Shown: positions 34,652 through 47,610 of the stretch, in pieces | Numbering within the stretch: the first letter of the stretch is position 1 | How the letters are laid out: each line of letters begins with the position of its first letter | From: Mactra quadrangularis | Taxonomy: Eukaryota; Mollusca; Bivalvia; Venerida; Mactridae | Assembly (NCBI GenBank): GCA_025267735.1 | Contig: CM046309.1 | Span: forward strand, 29,396,702-29,460,701 | DNA: 64,000 bases | Direction: 5' to 3' | Translations under genes and position numbers: made by a program | Notes under the pieces: generated by a model | The model's database searches: none | Told to the model about the DNA's origin: nothing | The model's input: only the letters and a program-made list of their open reading frames with translations

Positions 34652-37600
34652 ATGGAGACGAAACATATATGCTTCTCATTTGAAGATGCCATGACGCTAC
34701 TAAGGCAGCATGAAGCAGAAACAAATACAAAATTTGTTGTTTATACTTGCAGAAAAAATTTCGGACGTACAGGTACTGTTTTAACTTTACCCGTTTTATA
34801 TAGTCGAGAACTAATGAACGTTTCGTACTCGGAAATTTTCGACCCAAGCCGTATAGGTGCATACCCCATCGTCACATTCGGAAACAACTGACTGTTGATT
34901 GTAATTTTTTGCTTGTTTTTTTCTTCTTTTGAGAATAAATATTTGCATTTATGTATATGCAATATCTATAAATGTTAAGTGTAGTGTTGATGAGAAAATT
35001 CAGAAAGAAGGTCCAAGTCCTACAGTGAACTCGACAGTTCCGGGGCAGTAACGAAACAAACGATGCGTGTCTCTTCAAAACGAAAGTTGTGGGAATCAAA
35101 CCTGCATAAACTGATAAACAAATACTTCCACTTTACCATGCTATAATAAATTAATAGTGTTTATTTGCTTGTAATTTCCTACAATTTTCGAAATTGCATG
35201 TTGCAAACTCGATAGTTACGGGTCGCACTTGCCAATTCCGGGTCACATGACAGATGCTTGTCTCTTTAATCCGGAGTGGTCTCAACAGGGTTAAAATCAA
35301 TAAAACTGTCGACTTTTTGTCCATAAAGACTTTATCTCATATTTTCTTCCGAGTTAAACAAAAATAAAGCTCGTAAATGAAAGATCTAATCATGTCACTT
35401 GCAATTACCTATTGCATATAAAAACAAGTACCATAAATACAATTAGTTGCGTGTAAAAAGTAAAACTCAAAATATCAAACAATAATTGTATTTAATTGAC
35501 AAATATCTTACATATGGGATAAAATTATGTATAAAAAAAACTTTAAATGTTAAAAAAATACTTTTTAATTAAAATAAATGATTGTATATAATACGGGTTA
35601 AGTTTTGACCTGAAATTGTCACGTGCATACCAGGTCAAATTGTCTGCATTATTGTCAAACAGTAATTAGATTAAACAAATCTATGAGTTAAATCGTGTTC
35701 ACCGATAAATTTCCAGCAAAATGATGTGCAATAAGGACTTATTTTATCTAAATTGTGGATATAAATCGCTGTTTTTTCGAACGCATGGACGAAACGTTCA
35801 CGTACTTTCGCATTGGTTGGAAACGACGCTGTTTAGTGTTTCATGACTATGACTTCCGGTAGAGAAATGTTAACATGGAAAGTTTGTGTAACGTCAGCTA
35901 AGTGGTTAGTGTACATGACTTAACTATCATATAATCAAAATATTGAATTATTAAGGAATCATCTGTACTATTTTAAAAAAGTGACCCGGAATTGTCAATG
36001 ACCCGGAACTGTCGAGTTCACTGTATATATAAGACCCTATGTAACTTATTTATCATCGGAACATTTTCTGTTACGTTTACTCTGGGAAAGCAAATGGGAC
36101 ATGGAGTTTAATTCCTCTAAGTGTACTGTACATCACTAAATCAAAACACTCTTAAGTCCAAATACTCACTCCATGTCCAAATCCTACAAAATGTCAGATC
36201 AATGCAAAATATCAAGGTATCACTTTCACCTCTGACCTGAACTGGAACAAACAAGTAAACCAGGTTACCTCCAAAGCCACAAAGACCCCAAAGTTCCTGA
36301 AAAGAAACATCCCGTCCAAAAATTCATGTGTAAGGGAATTTGCTTACAAGATTGTGCATGGACTTGTTGCAGTGGTTAGCTTGAGTATGCCAGTTCTGTC
36401 TGGTGCCCCCACACTGTCACACTCTGCAGAACATCCACAAAGTTGAAATGGTTCAACGCAGAGCTATGCGATGGGGTACTCTGGAAAACAGGAGATCTGA
36501 TGCCAGACTCCTCATGTTCTACAAGATTGTGCATGGACTGGTTGCAGTGCCCTTACCCATATATGTTCAGCCTTTCGTTCGGGCCTCCTGACATTCACAC
36601 CCCCTTTTTTATAGACAGACTCTTACCCCATGTAATTATTACAAATATTCCTTCTTTCCAGCATCTATAGTCCTGTGGAAATGTTATGAATTTCAATCAT
36701 CAATGGCTTGATGTTTTTTTTATAATAAATGTCATCTTATTAACATTTTTTCTATTTTTAGATATTAGAAGTATAACCACTGTTTACTGGCAGGACAAGG
36801 GTCATGTTACAGTTGGAAGGATGAATTATGAAGGTGTTCCATTTTCTGTGTGTGGGTGTAAATTATTTGATTGTGAGTATGGAAGGGACAGAAAAGTTAA
36901 ATTTAAACAAACAAGGGAAGCCAACAAAACAGAACCAATGGTATATTAATTGAAGAATATTATTTTTTCTTTACTCTATAATTATTTGTGAAATAATGAT
37001 GCACAAAACTACAATTGAAATGCCAAACTTGAGCCTTCTCTAATTAAATTTTTAGGCTACTGCAATCCCAAACAAAATGTAAATTTAGTGATCAGTCATC
37101 ATCAAACATGTATTTCTTTAATAAAACTATTTATTTTTAGTCATGTATTACATCACTTGCTTGTTGTATAATGAATAAAAAACAGCATATTTTTTTAAAT
37201 TGTGTGTATGTTCATTGTTTACAAGTCTTTTATTACTATCTTCAGTCACCATATAATAGAACATTTCCTACAAAGAAGTTCAATTGTCCAGCTAAATGTG
37301 TAATGAGAGAGATAATCAAGTTTCCTACTTATCAGGTACTATTACTTTAAATCAATCTCTGTAAACATATATCCTATAGACAGCTGTCGTGTAGGATGTC
37401 TTTATTGCTCAGGGTCATGTTGAGATGACCTTTATGTCCACCAAGCAGTGCTTAGCTTTCATCTAGATGAGACACTATAAATAGCATCTAGATTTTGTAA
37501 TTTCTACTTTTAGAGGGGTGTTTGCAAGCAAATTTGATGGTGTTGTAATTCACAGGCTGTGATTGGAAGGCTCTTTTCAAATTAATGACATAGACAATGT

Positions 37601-40600
37601 CTGTGCTGTCTGAGTACTGGAATAGGCATAAACTGTTCACTGTACTATAATTCATTGGTATTGTTTGTTTAAATTTTTACTTTAACTTAACTTTTATCTA
37701 GCAATTCCTGGATAAAAAAATCGGTCTTGGAACCAATAAACCAGGGTTTCCTAGTCCCTGGTCACGTGATTGTCATATGAGCCTGAAAAATGCTCAGATT
37801 TTGTTACTATATTTAGTAACCAGTGAGTTAATAATTAACATATTTTGATCTTGATGTTTTTAAATTTCAGATTCAAAAACCAAATCCTGACGAACAATAT
37901 AGAATTTCAAGAGAAATACTTGATAAAATATTAGCTGGGGAAGACATTCCATTTGTTAGACAGATAGTTGTAGTTTTTCCAGATCCATCAGATCATGCTG
38001 GACATCCAAAGGTATTAAACTTTTAAATATTAATGATAATTAATGCAAGAACTTGCCCATCTTACTAAGTTTGTAGTACACAAGTCTACTGTTAGAGTTG
38101 TGATGGGTTTGATTTCCAACCTGGGCACGCTTCCGTGGAGGTTGGTCATGACTCATGAGATAATCTTAACAGCCATTCACTCACCTACTAATGGTTCTAA
38201 TTCATGTAGGGCAGTTGTCAGTTGCTGACTGAGATATGGGTCTAATAACTGATTCACAGCTAAATTCAGAGATTTAGCCTTTCCAGGAAGAGTGAGTAGG
38301 TTGACTGATTCCCATAATATGACTATTATACCATGTGTTACTACTGAGTTAAACCAAACAAAAAAGTCATTGCTGGCATTAAATTCATGTTTAGACTGTA
38401 CTGTCAGAATGTTGATGTCAATACCTAAGTTGAAGTATATACTTATTTATTTGAGTTTGATTATTAAACAAGTTCTGAAATTTTATGCTAGTCATACTCA
38501 AGTCTGATTCTTGGTTTTTCAGTACTGAGTAAGTCCTATCAAGATTCTTGCTCAGAGAAAAAACAAGAAAAGTTTGGATGTGATTTTATATCAATGCCAA
38601 GCTGGCTATCAAATGATTACCTGTCAGTCTTTGTAACCACTAATCTATGCTAGCTCCTATGAAGTGTTCATGTAACAACTTATGTATTTAAGTAGATGTC
38701 CTTATTAATTGTGTCGTCTTTTCCAATTGACATTTAACCAAGATTGACAGTAATGGAGGATCTCAAATCTTGGAAGGAATTCCAGTGAACCAGGTCCTTG
38801 AATTTCCATTAATTGATATCACAGTTTGTGACTGCAAATCTATATACAATTTTTTGTCATTGTTTTGAGAAGGAATCTCTGTATTGAACCCTGTACTGTG
38901 GTCATTAGAATGAAAAATCTAAACAGTTCAATACATTTTTTCAATTTGTGATATATTCTGACAGTTATAGCCATGAGAGAGATTATTGATATTATAACAT
39001 AACTTTTATAAATGAACTTTTCATGTTAGCCTGGTGAACTTGAGACCAAGTATACTATAAGAAATGCTAAACGAAAAGCTTTGAAGATGCATAAAAATGG
39101 TACTGGTGCTGCACGTCTCTTTAAAATTAGCAAATATAATGACCCAGTAAGTATTGTTTATTTACATGTGGTTTCACCATGTTTAGTTGCGGACTGTAGC
39201 AAATCCGCATTTAATTAAGCTCAGGACAATTATTTTTGTGGTCAGAGAAACGTTTTTTTATTATTATTATTGTTATTATATACCGTATTTGTATAGCGCT
39301 CTTTTCATATTGAATATATGTTCAAAAGCGCTTCACAATCATATGCATAATTAGGAAAAACAAGCTAAAACCAAAACGAAAATGATTAAGATATAAAAAC
39401 ATAAACTGAAAAATAATAATAATAAACTAAAATTTGTGATCAATAAAGTGCTCATAGTAGTTTAAAAACGACAACAACAACAAAAACAAGTGAATTTTCA
39501 ACTTTAGAAATAGTGAAAGAGAGGTAATGGATTGTTGGAAGAACGGCAGCTATGTTGTCGACGAGGAATCAGGCCAAATGCCCCGTAAATCCATGATTGC
39601 AAGGTGCAAAGTTGGATTCTTATACAAGGCTGCTACCCAAACATCCATCAGCATCAGCGCCGCGCGTCCCCCAACCATACATTGTATAGTGATAAAGTAA
39701 AAGTGATAATAGTTATGATTAGAGTATGAGAAGGGCAGCCACCAACCAATAGGGAATCCAGCCAGATGCCTTGAAAAATCCATGATTGCAAGGCGCAAAG
39801 TCGGATTCCAATCCAAGGATCCCTCCGGAACATCCATCAGCGTCAGCGCCTAAATTAGTTAGATAACGTTTCACTTTTATATACTGATTTTTGATGCAAA
39901 GGCTTGCCTTTATGCTGGATTTACTATGATAGTTTTATTACTATCTCCATCAAAATCGAATAACTTAATGATTGAATTATGGAATACATAATGAAGTTTT
40001 TTGTATGAAATTAATCTAATGTTATAGTTGATGGCCAGTTGCTGGTGTACATCCATGGCTGAAAGTTTTCATGACTGGTCCTACAGTTCTGGATTTTGGA
40101 GAAGAGGGAATAAGTTCTTTTTCCTATGTTAGGGGTTCGAAAACAATGAAATTCATGATTTTTTAAAATTTGATCTATCACCAATGTATATCCTGTTTAT
40201 GTATGATGTGCTGTTATGTTCATAATGAAATTTTGTTGTTTTTACAGATTTTACTGGAACCTATAAAAACTGATTTTGATAATGTTGAAGATTTTACACT
40301 TCCAGGTATTGTATATTTGATTTATATTTAGTATCAGTTTAATGTATAATAACAGTGTGCAGTATTATGCTCATTTTTTACTTATTGTCCTTTTGTTCTT
40401 TGTGGTGCATCAGTAGTAGAGTAAATAAACAAATATTTATATATTGCTTTGCACAATATTGACTTGTGCATTATACTATTTTCAGTTTATAGGCCATGTC
40501 TATGGTTTAGGAAAATCTGTGACAGGAGCAGTAGTCATATTGTAGGACATACTAAGGGGCTGAAAGATCCCTAGTTTGCACCTCACCAGAGGCCCTACTT

Positions 40601-42640
40601 TCTTACACAAGAAATTTACCTGTATTGTGTCACACACCCAGTTGTAAATGGTTACCTGGAAAAGTGGTATAATTCCGTTGCTGAATTTGTCTGCTACACA
40701 TAAAGAGATAAATAAAACGCTTACCAAAAAGTTTGATTAATAGGTACCAATAGATGAATGACTTGGGGAAATAGGGTGTTAAGTGAGTGAATATGCATCT
40801 GCACGAAACTCTGACCATAAAATACAATAACTTATATCATATAAATGTGTTTGATTTATTAGATTCATATAGATGTATTAAATTATATTTGATGTATGTT
40901 TTGACAGTATGTTATATATTTTCTTTAGTTGATAGCAATGTTCCACCAGCAGTGACTTCAACAGAAATACAAACTACACCGTAAGTATTTCCTGTTATGT
41001 GACTTCTATGTGAAGAGTAAAAGGATAGAGCATATATTCAGCTTGTGTCAACTTGTATTTTCATTAGGCAAGTTAGAGCAAAAATATAATTGACTATATC
41101 TGGAATTGAAATATTTGGCTTTTTCCTTGAGTTTTAAACATAATCTCACTGGCATAAAAAACTATAAGGAAAATATATGTACAAAAAACAATTGAATTGG
41201 AGTTCCAAATTACGTCTTGCCAAGGCTTGCTTGGTCGAATAATGCTATCAGAGATGAGCCAGATAAAGTTTAGTATAGAATGACATTAGCCTAACATTGT
41301 GTTGTATTTTCTTGGGGTTAAGGCCCTTAAATTTTGATGACATAATGACATGAAATTTCAATAATTAATTATTACTGGTAAAGAAGTACTGGTTAAGAAA
41401 AGTGTCCAGGAAGCTAGTTATGTGGCTGCCATTCATAACCTAGTATTAGGTGTTGATAATCAGTGTAAAATCTAGTAAAAAAAGAAAGTTTTATGTTGGC
41501 TGACTCTCATGTTTTTGTACACTTGGTCTAAACAAATGATATATTTCAGTTACCACTGTGCCTATATGGTGGCATGTTTGGTCTAGTGGTAATGATACAA
41601 GACTGAAAATCTTTGGAGAGCCATTTTTGTGTTGATAAGAATCTCATTTGTAAAAGAAACTTACCTTGTTGTTTCATTGAGATATGAATTTTGAATCTAG
41701 AAATATTGTAGTATTGTACATCAAGTTATGTATGTTTTGTTTTAGAATGAACAATAATACAGCATACTGGCATAGTGACCCACATATAAGAACAGTAAAA
41801 CCAACATCCAGTACAGGTAATATAGATTTCATACATAAATGTCTAGGGATCATATGTTATGTAGTGATTATTTTATGTTCAACAACATCTCTGCTACAGT
41901 ACTAGTTCTGATGCTTTTTTCTTTTTCTGTTTTTGTTTAGTTCAACTATCATTCAAGCGAAGTTCTAATCACAATAATATTCTTGTTTGAATCAACCTCC
42001 CAAATGATATTATACTTCATTATCATTGTTTGACTAGAAAAATGACAACTTTCAACTACTTAACAGAAATCAGCATCAGTTGTTAAGGTCTTCCAAATTC
42101 TATTGGAATCTTTAGAATGTTTTCAAAAATTCCATAAATTGGATGCAAACGGATGTTCCTTTTAGGGACTCTTTCCCTTTTGAAGAATTCTTAACCTACT
42201 TTCAAAATACATTTACACATCATCTTATTCAACTACAACAACAATAACAACAACAATAACAACCATTTTGCTCTAAACATACAACATGTTAATGGCAAAC
42301 AAACTGAAATGTAGAAATATACATCATAGAATTGACAGAATTGAAAATGAGCGAGGCGGTCGAATGGGCTAAGAACAGGGATGGATGGAGAAAACTGGTT
42401 TATCTGTAGTGCCCCAATACATTCTGTAGGATTTTCAAATTTCTGAGTATTGTTCATGTATGCATTTATCTCACAAATAATAGTTTTTTCCATATTTCAG
42501 CTAATAATGACAATACTATGATAAGAAAAATGTTGGAGAAACAGAATGAACTTCTCAGTCAATTATTAGAGGAACAGAAAAAGACAAATACTATTTTAGG
42601 TAGTTGGTTCAGTGTTACAGACTCTTCGAAAAAATCTTGA
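34652..42640 (+). CDS. CARF-like (ALS2CR8-type) protein, complete, nine exons
   Basis: Coding exons are 34652-34772, 36762-36940, 37246-37335, 37871-38011, 39030-39146, 40248-40305, 40929-40980, 41746-41816 and 42501-42640. All borders are GT/AG and every phase matches, giving 322 residues and a TGA stop. The core carries FDCEYGRDRKVK (76-87), KKFNCPAKCVMREIIKFPTY (110-129) and DHAGHP (171-176). This order resembles the domain of calcium-responsive transcription factor CARF (ALS2CR8), a DNA-binding regulator in vertebrates. Cys78, Cys114, His172 and His175 could form a C-C-H-H zinc site like that of WRKY/GCM1-type domains; this is inferred. The C-terminus (about 283-309) is a leucine-rich amphipathic helix, possibly for dimerisation. 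The start is the only upstream in-frame ATG and lies 33 bp from the foldback insertion. Introns hold a LINE fragment, a SINE and other repeats. The gene is secure; the family name is less so. Confidence 0.8.
36029..36075. mobile_element. Remnant of a Mutator-like MITE end, CARF-like intron 1
   Basis: ATATAAGACCCTATGTAACT, then TTATTTATCAT and TTTCTGTTACGT, match the arm of the element at 10428 with substitutions. No second arm was found. Confidence 0.6.
36079..36600 (+). pseudogene. LINE reverse-transcriptase 3' fragment, CARF-like intron 1
   Basis: Broken frames read NSSKCTVLHI near the start, then EMVQRRAMRW, RRSDARLLMFYKIVHGLVAV and PIYVQPFVRAS. These are the typical C-terminal end of non-LTR retrotransposon ORF2. 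Several frameshifts and stops are present, and a short segment (ACAAGATTGTGCATGGACT) appears twice, near 36348 and 36520. It is inactive. Confidence 0.8.
38055..38368 (+). mobile_element. SINE family 1, CARF-like intron 4
   Basis: Plus orientation, from a diverged tRNA-like head with B box GGGTTTGATTTCC to the tail ending CCAAACAAAAAAG. The body has AATTCATGTAGGGCAGTTGT. An older copy than those at 60160 and 62493. Confidence 0.75.
39255..39852. repeat. Repeat cluster in CARF-like intron 5
   Basis: Two related units of about 90 bp lie at 39572-39660 and 39760-39852. Each runs from a GCCAAATGCC- or GCCAGATGCC-type start through ATCCATGATTGCAAGG and ends CATCCATCAGC with CAGCGCC. Upstream (39255-39345) is an AT-rich motif with ATAGCGCTCTTTTCATATTG, then AAAAGCGCTTCACAATC, which contains matching GCGCTT/AAGCGC ends. 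Confidence 0.55.
41040..41230. repeat. Dispersed repeat, unclassified (copy 3), CARF-like intron 7
   Basis: GACTATATCTGGAATTGAAA and TATTTGGCTTTTTCC match the segment at 1291. Confidence 0.4.
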
Positions 42641-43229
42641 TGATTGTTGATTATTGTTGTGATGTAGTGACTGCCAGTCTTTTAGAATTTATTTTTACAT
42701 TGTGATGGTCCTAGTACTCGAAAAATATCTGAATGACTACTAAAAGGGACAAAGCAAGTCATTGTGAGGCTTGGTAGTGAAACAATTTCTCAAATTCTGC
42801 TCATAGTTCGGGCTTTTTGTGAATAGGGAAGAATCAGTGGTGGGCTTGAAAGAAAAAAAAAATGACCTAAGGACAGCAGGAGATATAATAGACATAGATA
42901 TGTCAGGATTGAGATAAAGGGACAGGGTATGAAGAAAAGGGCTTGATGTAGACAGAAAGGATAGATAGGTAGAAAAGATCAGGATGTGAGTGTCCTGCTT
43001 AAGATCAATAATTTGTTTTGTATGTTGATAATTTTCTTTTATTACAGAAGCTTTAATAAATGAATTTTCAAAAGTTGTTGATTTATTTCTTTTGTCTTCA
43101 TGTATTGTTTTGTGTCAGTATATTAGTGCACCAGTCAGTATTGGGATTGGGACGCAATAACTCATACTCAGAACTTGAATTTATGGATTTTTACTGCAGA
43201 GTGAGGTTTGTTTGAACCAGATGCATCTG
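42641..43229. other. 3' flank of the CARF-like gene
   Basis: Presumed 3' UTR. An AATAAA lies in TTTAATAAATGAATTT near 43050. No other feature recognised. Confidence 0.4.
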
Positions 43230-43480
43230 TTTGGTACAAAGTAATTTTCATTTTATTGCTGAAAAGTGTGCAACACAGATTAAATATCATTGTTCTGTGT
43301 ATACTCATTTTTATTTCAACTTTGTTAAGCATAGGTACATGCAGTACAAACTAAGTTTTTCTGCTGGAAAACCCATCAACTTAGGTTCCTTATCCAATCT
43401 GTTTAAATGTTCAGATGTAACAAAGACTTGTATTTTAACTTGCTCATCTACAAGGTATACTTAAAGTCATAATTAGGCTC
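43230..43480. repeat. Dispersed repeat, unclassified (copy 4)
   Basis: Shares TTCTGTGTATACTCATTTTT, CAGTACAAACTAAGTTTTTC and GCTGGAAAACCC with 17140-17420. Confidence 0.5.
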
Positions 43481-45309
43481 ATCTTTAAGTATTTTAAAGA
43501 TATGATTGACAAATAATATTACCATTTAATTTTCAAAATTTCAGAACTTAAATGATCTCACAATATTGACCAAAGCATCAAGAAATAATGTAAAGATCTG
43601 TTGCAATTGAATACACTTGGTTAAAGATGATTCAAAACCATAAACATGTACCTACAATAAATGTACTCAATTGATTTTGTCCATTGAGTGTCTATATTTA
43701 GTTTATCACATTTTAAAATACTTGTAGCTTCTCTTGTCAATGTTGTAATACTTTTTATAGTAGAGACCCAGACTGAAACTCGACAAACAATTGTAATATT
43801 TGGGATATATAATCTAAATAATGACCACATCGTTAAGAAGGCTATAGATTTGAACCACATACTTCACTTTGAATACTAATTGGATGCTCCTTACCCTAAC
43901 ACCACACTTCGGATCATAGCATGTTTAAATTAGCTGGAAGATGTGAATCAGGTCGTGCCTGACTCATGAAAACGCACAATCAAGGTAGGTTTTCTTCCAT
44001 AACTTTTGTTATATTTCACCTTTTTTATGGGATAACTTGGAGCAGGGATTCTATATAACAGGGAATTGTAGTGAAGTGCTTTTTGAAAACTCATGGTCTT
44101 CACTGTCTATGACTGGCTAAAGCGGGTTGTACAAACTATTCTAGAGTTAAAAACCTGATTTATGTTTTTGTACATGTCTTCCATGCAACTTGTGAATGTT
44201 TCTGAAGTTTTTGACAAAATTTTGTTGCAATTATGACCGAAAATGTGACTTAAGGTGATGTAAAATGGGGCTATAAATGGCAGATCAGCGGGAAAATGCA
44301 TTATTTTGTGAAACAGTCTGTGAGCGTAATTTACCTCAAAATCATCTAGAAACACATTTTCCTAACCTCTATGTCAATTCGAATGGTACTGGTACAAAAT
44401 TTTATGTGAATATCTTTATTTAAACTTGTTATACTTGCTTTCCGTAAGGGCCGAAATAATAGCAAAGACAGTGAAATTTGATGAAAATCTGTGTCGTTAC
44501 AAATCCTGTTATATAAAATGCCTGCGTGGAGTACCCATACCTTCTAATAAAAAACTCAAATATAATAGGTTCATTTCCAAAATTCAGTACTTTTTAGTCT
44601 TCACCATGCTTCACATAACAAAAAAGTTCGGATTTTTTCTTATGACTGTTCTTTCTCTATTCTAGTTTTTTATATATATTTTAAGTACACGCGAATTTGT
44701 GCAGAAACGTCTGTGTGGTCACCAGAAAACATTATCTTGATTTTAAGAATCATGAATGTAATTTGTAAGAGAAAGATGTTTAACTACTTATTAAGCATTG
44801 TAATGAGTTTTAAATGCAATGGCTGAGTGTGTATAACTAGAAATTGCAGTATACATGTATTACAAAAGAACAAACTGTTTCCACAGTGAAATATATTTGT
44901 CTGAGAATGACTTTTATTAAAGGTAAATGGTCCTACATGTACTAAATGAAATCAATTTCGAGCAAAGCATAGGGAAATGAATTTTGTCGCCTAGTGCAGA
45001 TTTACAAAGTGGACAAAGTCTATTTTCCGGGAAAGTATTACTTTAAAACCTGTATTATAGACGATGAGTAATGAACACCCTCTTTATTTGATAGTCGGAC
45101 TCATTAAATTAAATATTTGTGTACATGAATATTTTCACACACGGGTTTCCCGAGTTTAAGCACGGAGAAAACTATCTTTTATATCGAGCACATTACTGTT
45201 TAATATGAGATTTTACAAATCAAGGGCGTAGCCAAATGTAGCGACAGAGTAGGAACAAACGTACATTTAAAAGGTTGCAAAAATCAAAATCTAAAAAGTT
45301 TTATTTATC
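43481..45309. other. Non-coding, nothing recognised
   Basis: Several short open frames of 60-80 codons without splice support or recognisable content. Confidence 0.4.
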
Positions 45310-45560
45310 TATTTACTTATTTATTGGAGTTAACGCTGTGTCAACACAATTTAGGTCATTTTAAGGCGTCCAGCGCACTGCGCACCTAACCTAGCTTTCC
45401 TGGACCATTGTCTATAACCAGTACTCACCTACCCTTCCTCAAGGCCGGAAACTTCTCCATGTATCTTATCAATGGAGGAAAATCGACATTATTGTCAAAT
45501 TTTCATGGAAGCGTATAACCTCCCCGGGTGGGATTCGAACCCGCACCCCTCGGAAAATCT
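45310..45560 (-). mobile_element. SINE family 2
   Basis: Tail side at the left (GAGTTAACGCTGTGTCAACA), body with GGCGTCCAGCGCACT and GGCCGGAAACTTCTCCAT, and a tRNA-like B box on the minus strand (GGGTGGGATTCGAACCC on plus) at the right. A second good copy is at 53990-54270. Confidence 0.8.
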
Positions 45561-45877
45561 AAAAAGGCTTATATCATGCAATAAAAATAAGGACCAAAAT
45601 CGTTTCGTGTGTAGATTACTAAGTAATAAAAAACTTCACATCAGAAGCCATATAAAAACTTACTCTTTTTTACATTGGCAATACCACGTGTCTATGAATG
45701 CACAAACGCTACGGTTTCGCAAAGAAACAGTGAACAATCTGCCTAGACTCTAGAGTTTTAAAGAGCTGTAAGTATTTTGATTTTTTGTCAGATTTCCATG
45801 ATTTTTACGTGATAGCAGAAATGAGTATTCTTTTGGCTGCGCATCACATCTCAAATGAAGTTTTGTTTTAACTTTTT

Positions 45878-45994
45878 GCAAATACCCTGGAAAACCTACC
45901 AACATTACTCGTTTTTGAAGAAAGGACAAAGATCAACTTGTCACTGTAGCGCATTGAAAAGGAATAATGTTGATAGGTTTTCCAGGGTATTTGC
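45878..45994. repeat. Near-perfect 30 bp inverted repeat, 117 nt hairpin
   Basis: Positions 45878-45907 and 45965-45994 are inverse complements with 29 of 30 matches, around a 57 nt loop. No target duplication is obvious. It could be a tiny MITE or a structured RNA precursor. Confidence 0.8.
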
Positions 45995-47117
45995 GCATTA
46001 TGCAAATAATTATATTAGTTTACTGTCGGCTACACTCTGGTCAAAACGTTCTCTCTGTTTTGTGATTGTAAGCCCTGCAATGCTTAACATTCTTTCTGTG
46101 GGGAATACCGAGATTTTTTTTAACAGACAACTTTGAAAACCTAGCCCTGTTCTCTTACCACCATGAAAGGGGGTTGAGTGATATCAATCTGATCGGCTCT
46201 AATATAAATACTGTAGCGGATCGTTTACGAAGCTTCATAGTGTGCTTAAACTTGAGGTGTTTCTTCATGGAAGAAGTGCCGCCACCACAGTAACTCAACT
46301 TAAGGACTTGGCTTTTTGGTGAAGCTTGGTTTTTGCCATTTTATGAGCAATAGAAAGTGCCAGGATGTATGAGTATTATCTGTTTCATTATTAATAACAG
46401 CTGGTACCCTCGGGTAATACGGCCTCGGGTACAATGTTTTTTACTCTTCCCAGCCCTAGTATGCACAGTTGAAATTAAATAAATGCTTTATTTTTGCAGC
46501 AATTACATCTCAGACCAGCAATGTTACACTCTTTTAGTTTAATGTGAAACACTTCATACTGGAGATTGATCTCTGTTATATGAAGAGATCTGAGTTCAAG
46601 TCTCAGTGAGAGTTATTTGCTCGGTCACAGATGGTGTGAAGGCTGCATAAATATTTTTGTATTTTTCTTGGTATACTTCTTTCCATCATATTCTCATCTG
46701 GATGTGCCTTTTCTGACCCAACTTGGTTATTTGTCAGTTAATTACACCACTATTTTGTTAGAAAAATGATGACGTATGCCATTGATATCAAACAGAAATT
46801 GGCTCATATCTAAGTATTTATTAGGTCTAACAATATTACTGATATAACTGTCATACATTACACATATCTTTCCTAGTATCAGATCCATTAACTTATTTCC
46901 ATTGACCAACTTGTGTTAAATTATAATAGTTTGTCACTTTGTGGATGGTTTATGAAACAAGTTCCGTCTGTTATCATTATCATAAATATGTATTTGCAGG
47001 GACTTCCTGTGTTTACCAAGGATCCTAAAGGAATCCCTAGTCAGTTTTTCAGATATTTCTCCATAACATAAAGGGATTCCTCCTATAAATCACAAATACT
47101 TTGGATACAGATTTGCC
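45995..47117. other. Non-coding, possible old tRNA-like remnant
   Basis: Near 46586-46610 a stretch GATCTGAGTTCAAGTCTCAG resembles a T-arm, but no complete fold is seen. No gene recognised. Confidence 0.35.
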
Positions 47118-47120
47118 ATA

Positions 47121-47608
47121 AGCGGATCCAGGCGGGGGCGGACCCGGCGTACGCCTCCCCCCTTTAAAATTGCCCTAGCAAAGTTTTTTTCTATCATGAA
47201 ATATGATATTTATAAGAAATATATATACGGTGTATATACATGTCAAAAGTTTTCGCACGCTATGCGTGCAACAAAGCATACATCATAAAGCAATTCCTTT
47301 CATTATTGTAAAAAAAAATTACATGATTCAGCGGCTTTTAGAAAATTTACATGAAATAATTCTCCAGATGCTTTATATTTTATACTAAAAAAAGATAGTT
47401 GAGGCTCTGAAAATGTGCCCGAATCCTTTGGAAATAACCAAAATTAAGGAATTTCCGGGGCCGCCGGTCACCTGGTTTTCTGGTCAGGGTTTTGCCCTGG
47501 ACCATTCGAGGCCATTACGGCCCCTTGGAACCCCATTCAGCTTATTCATTTTACGTCCCTCTAACTAGAATTTTCCGCCCCCTCTAACCAGAAATCCTGG
47601 ATCCGCCT
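47121..47608. mobile_element. hAT-like MITE
   Basis: AGCGGATCCAGG at the left and CCTGGATCCGCCT at the right are inverted ends. The interior is GC-richer (GGGGGCGGACCCGGCGTACG; GGCCATTACGGCCCC). No ORF. An 8 bp duplication was not evident. Confidence 0.65.
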
Positions 47609-47610
47609 AT

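Noticed and set aside
36686..36761. N-terminal extension of the frame that contains CARF-like exon 2
   Set aside because: It is the pyrimidine-rich intron end. The exon starts at 36762 after the AG, in phase with exon 1.
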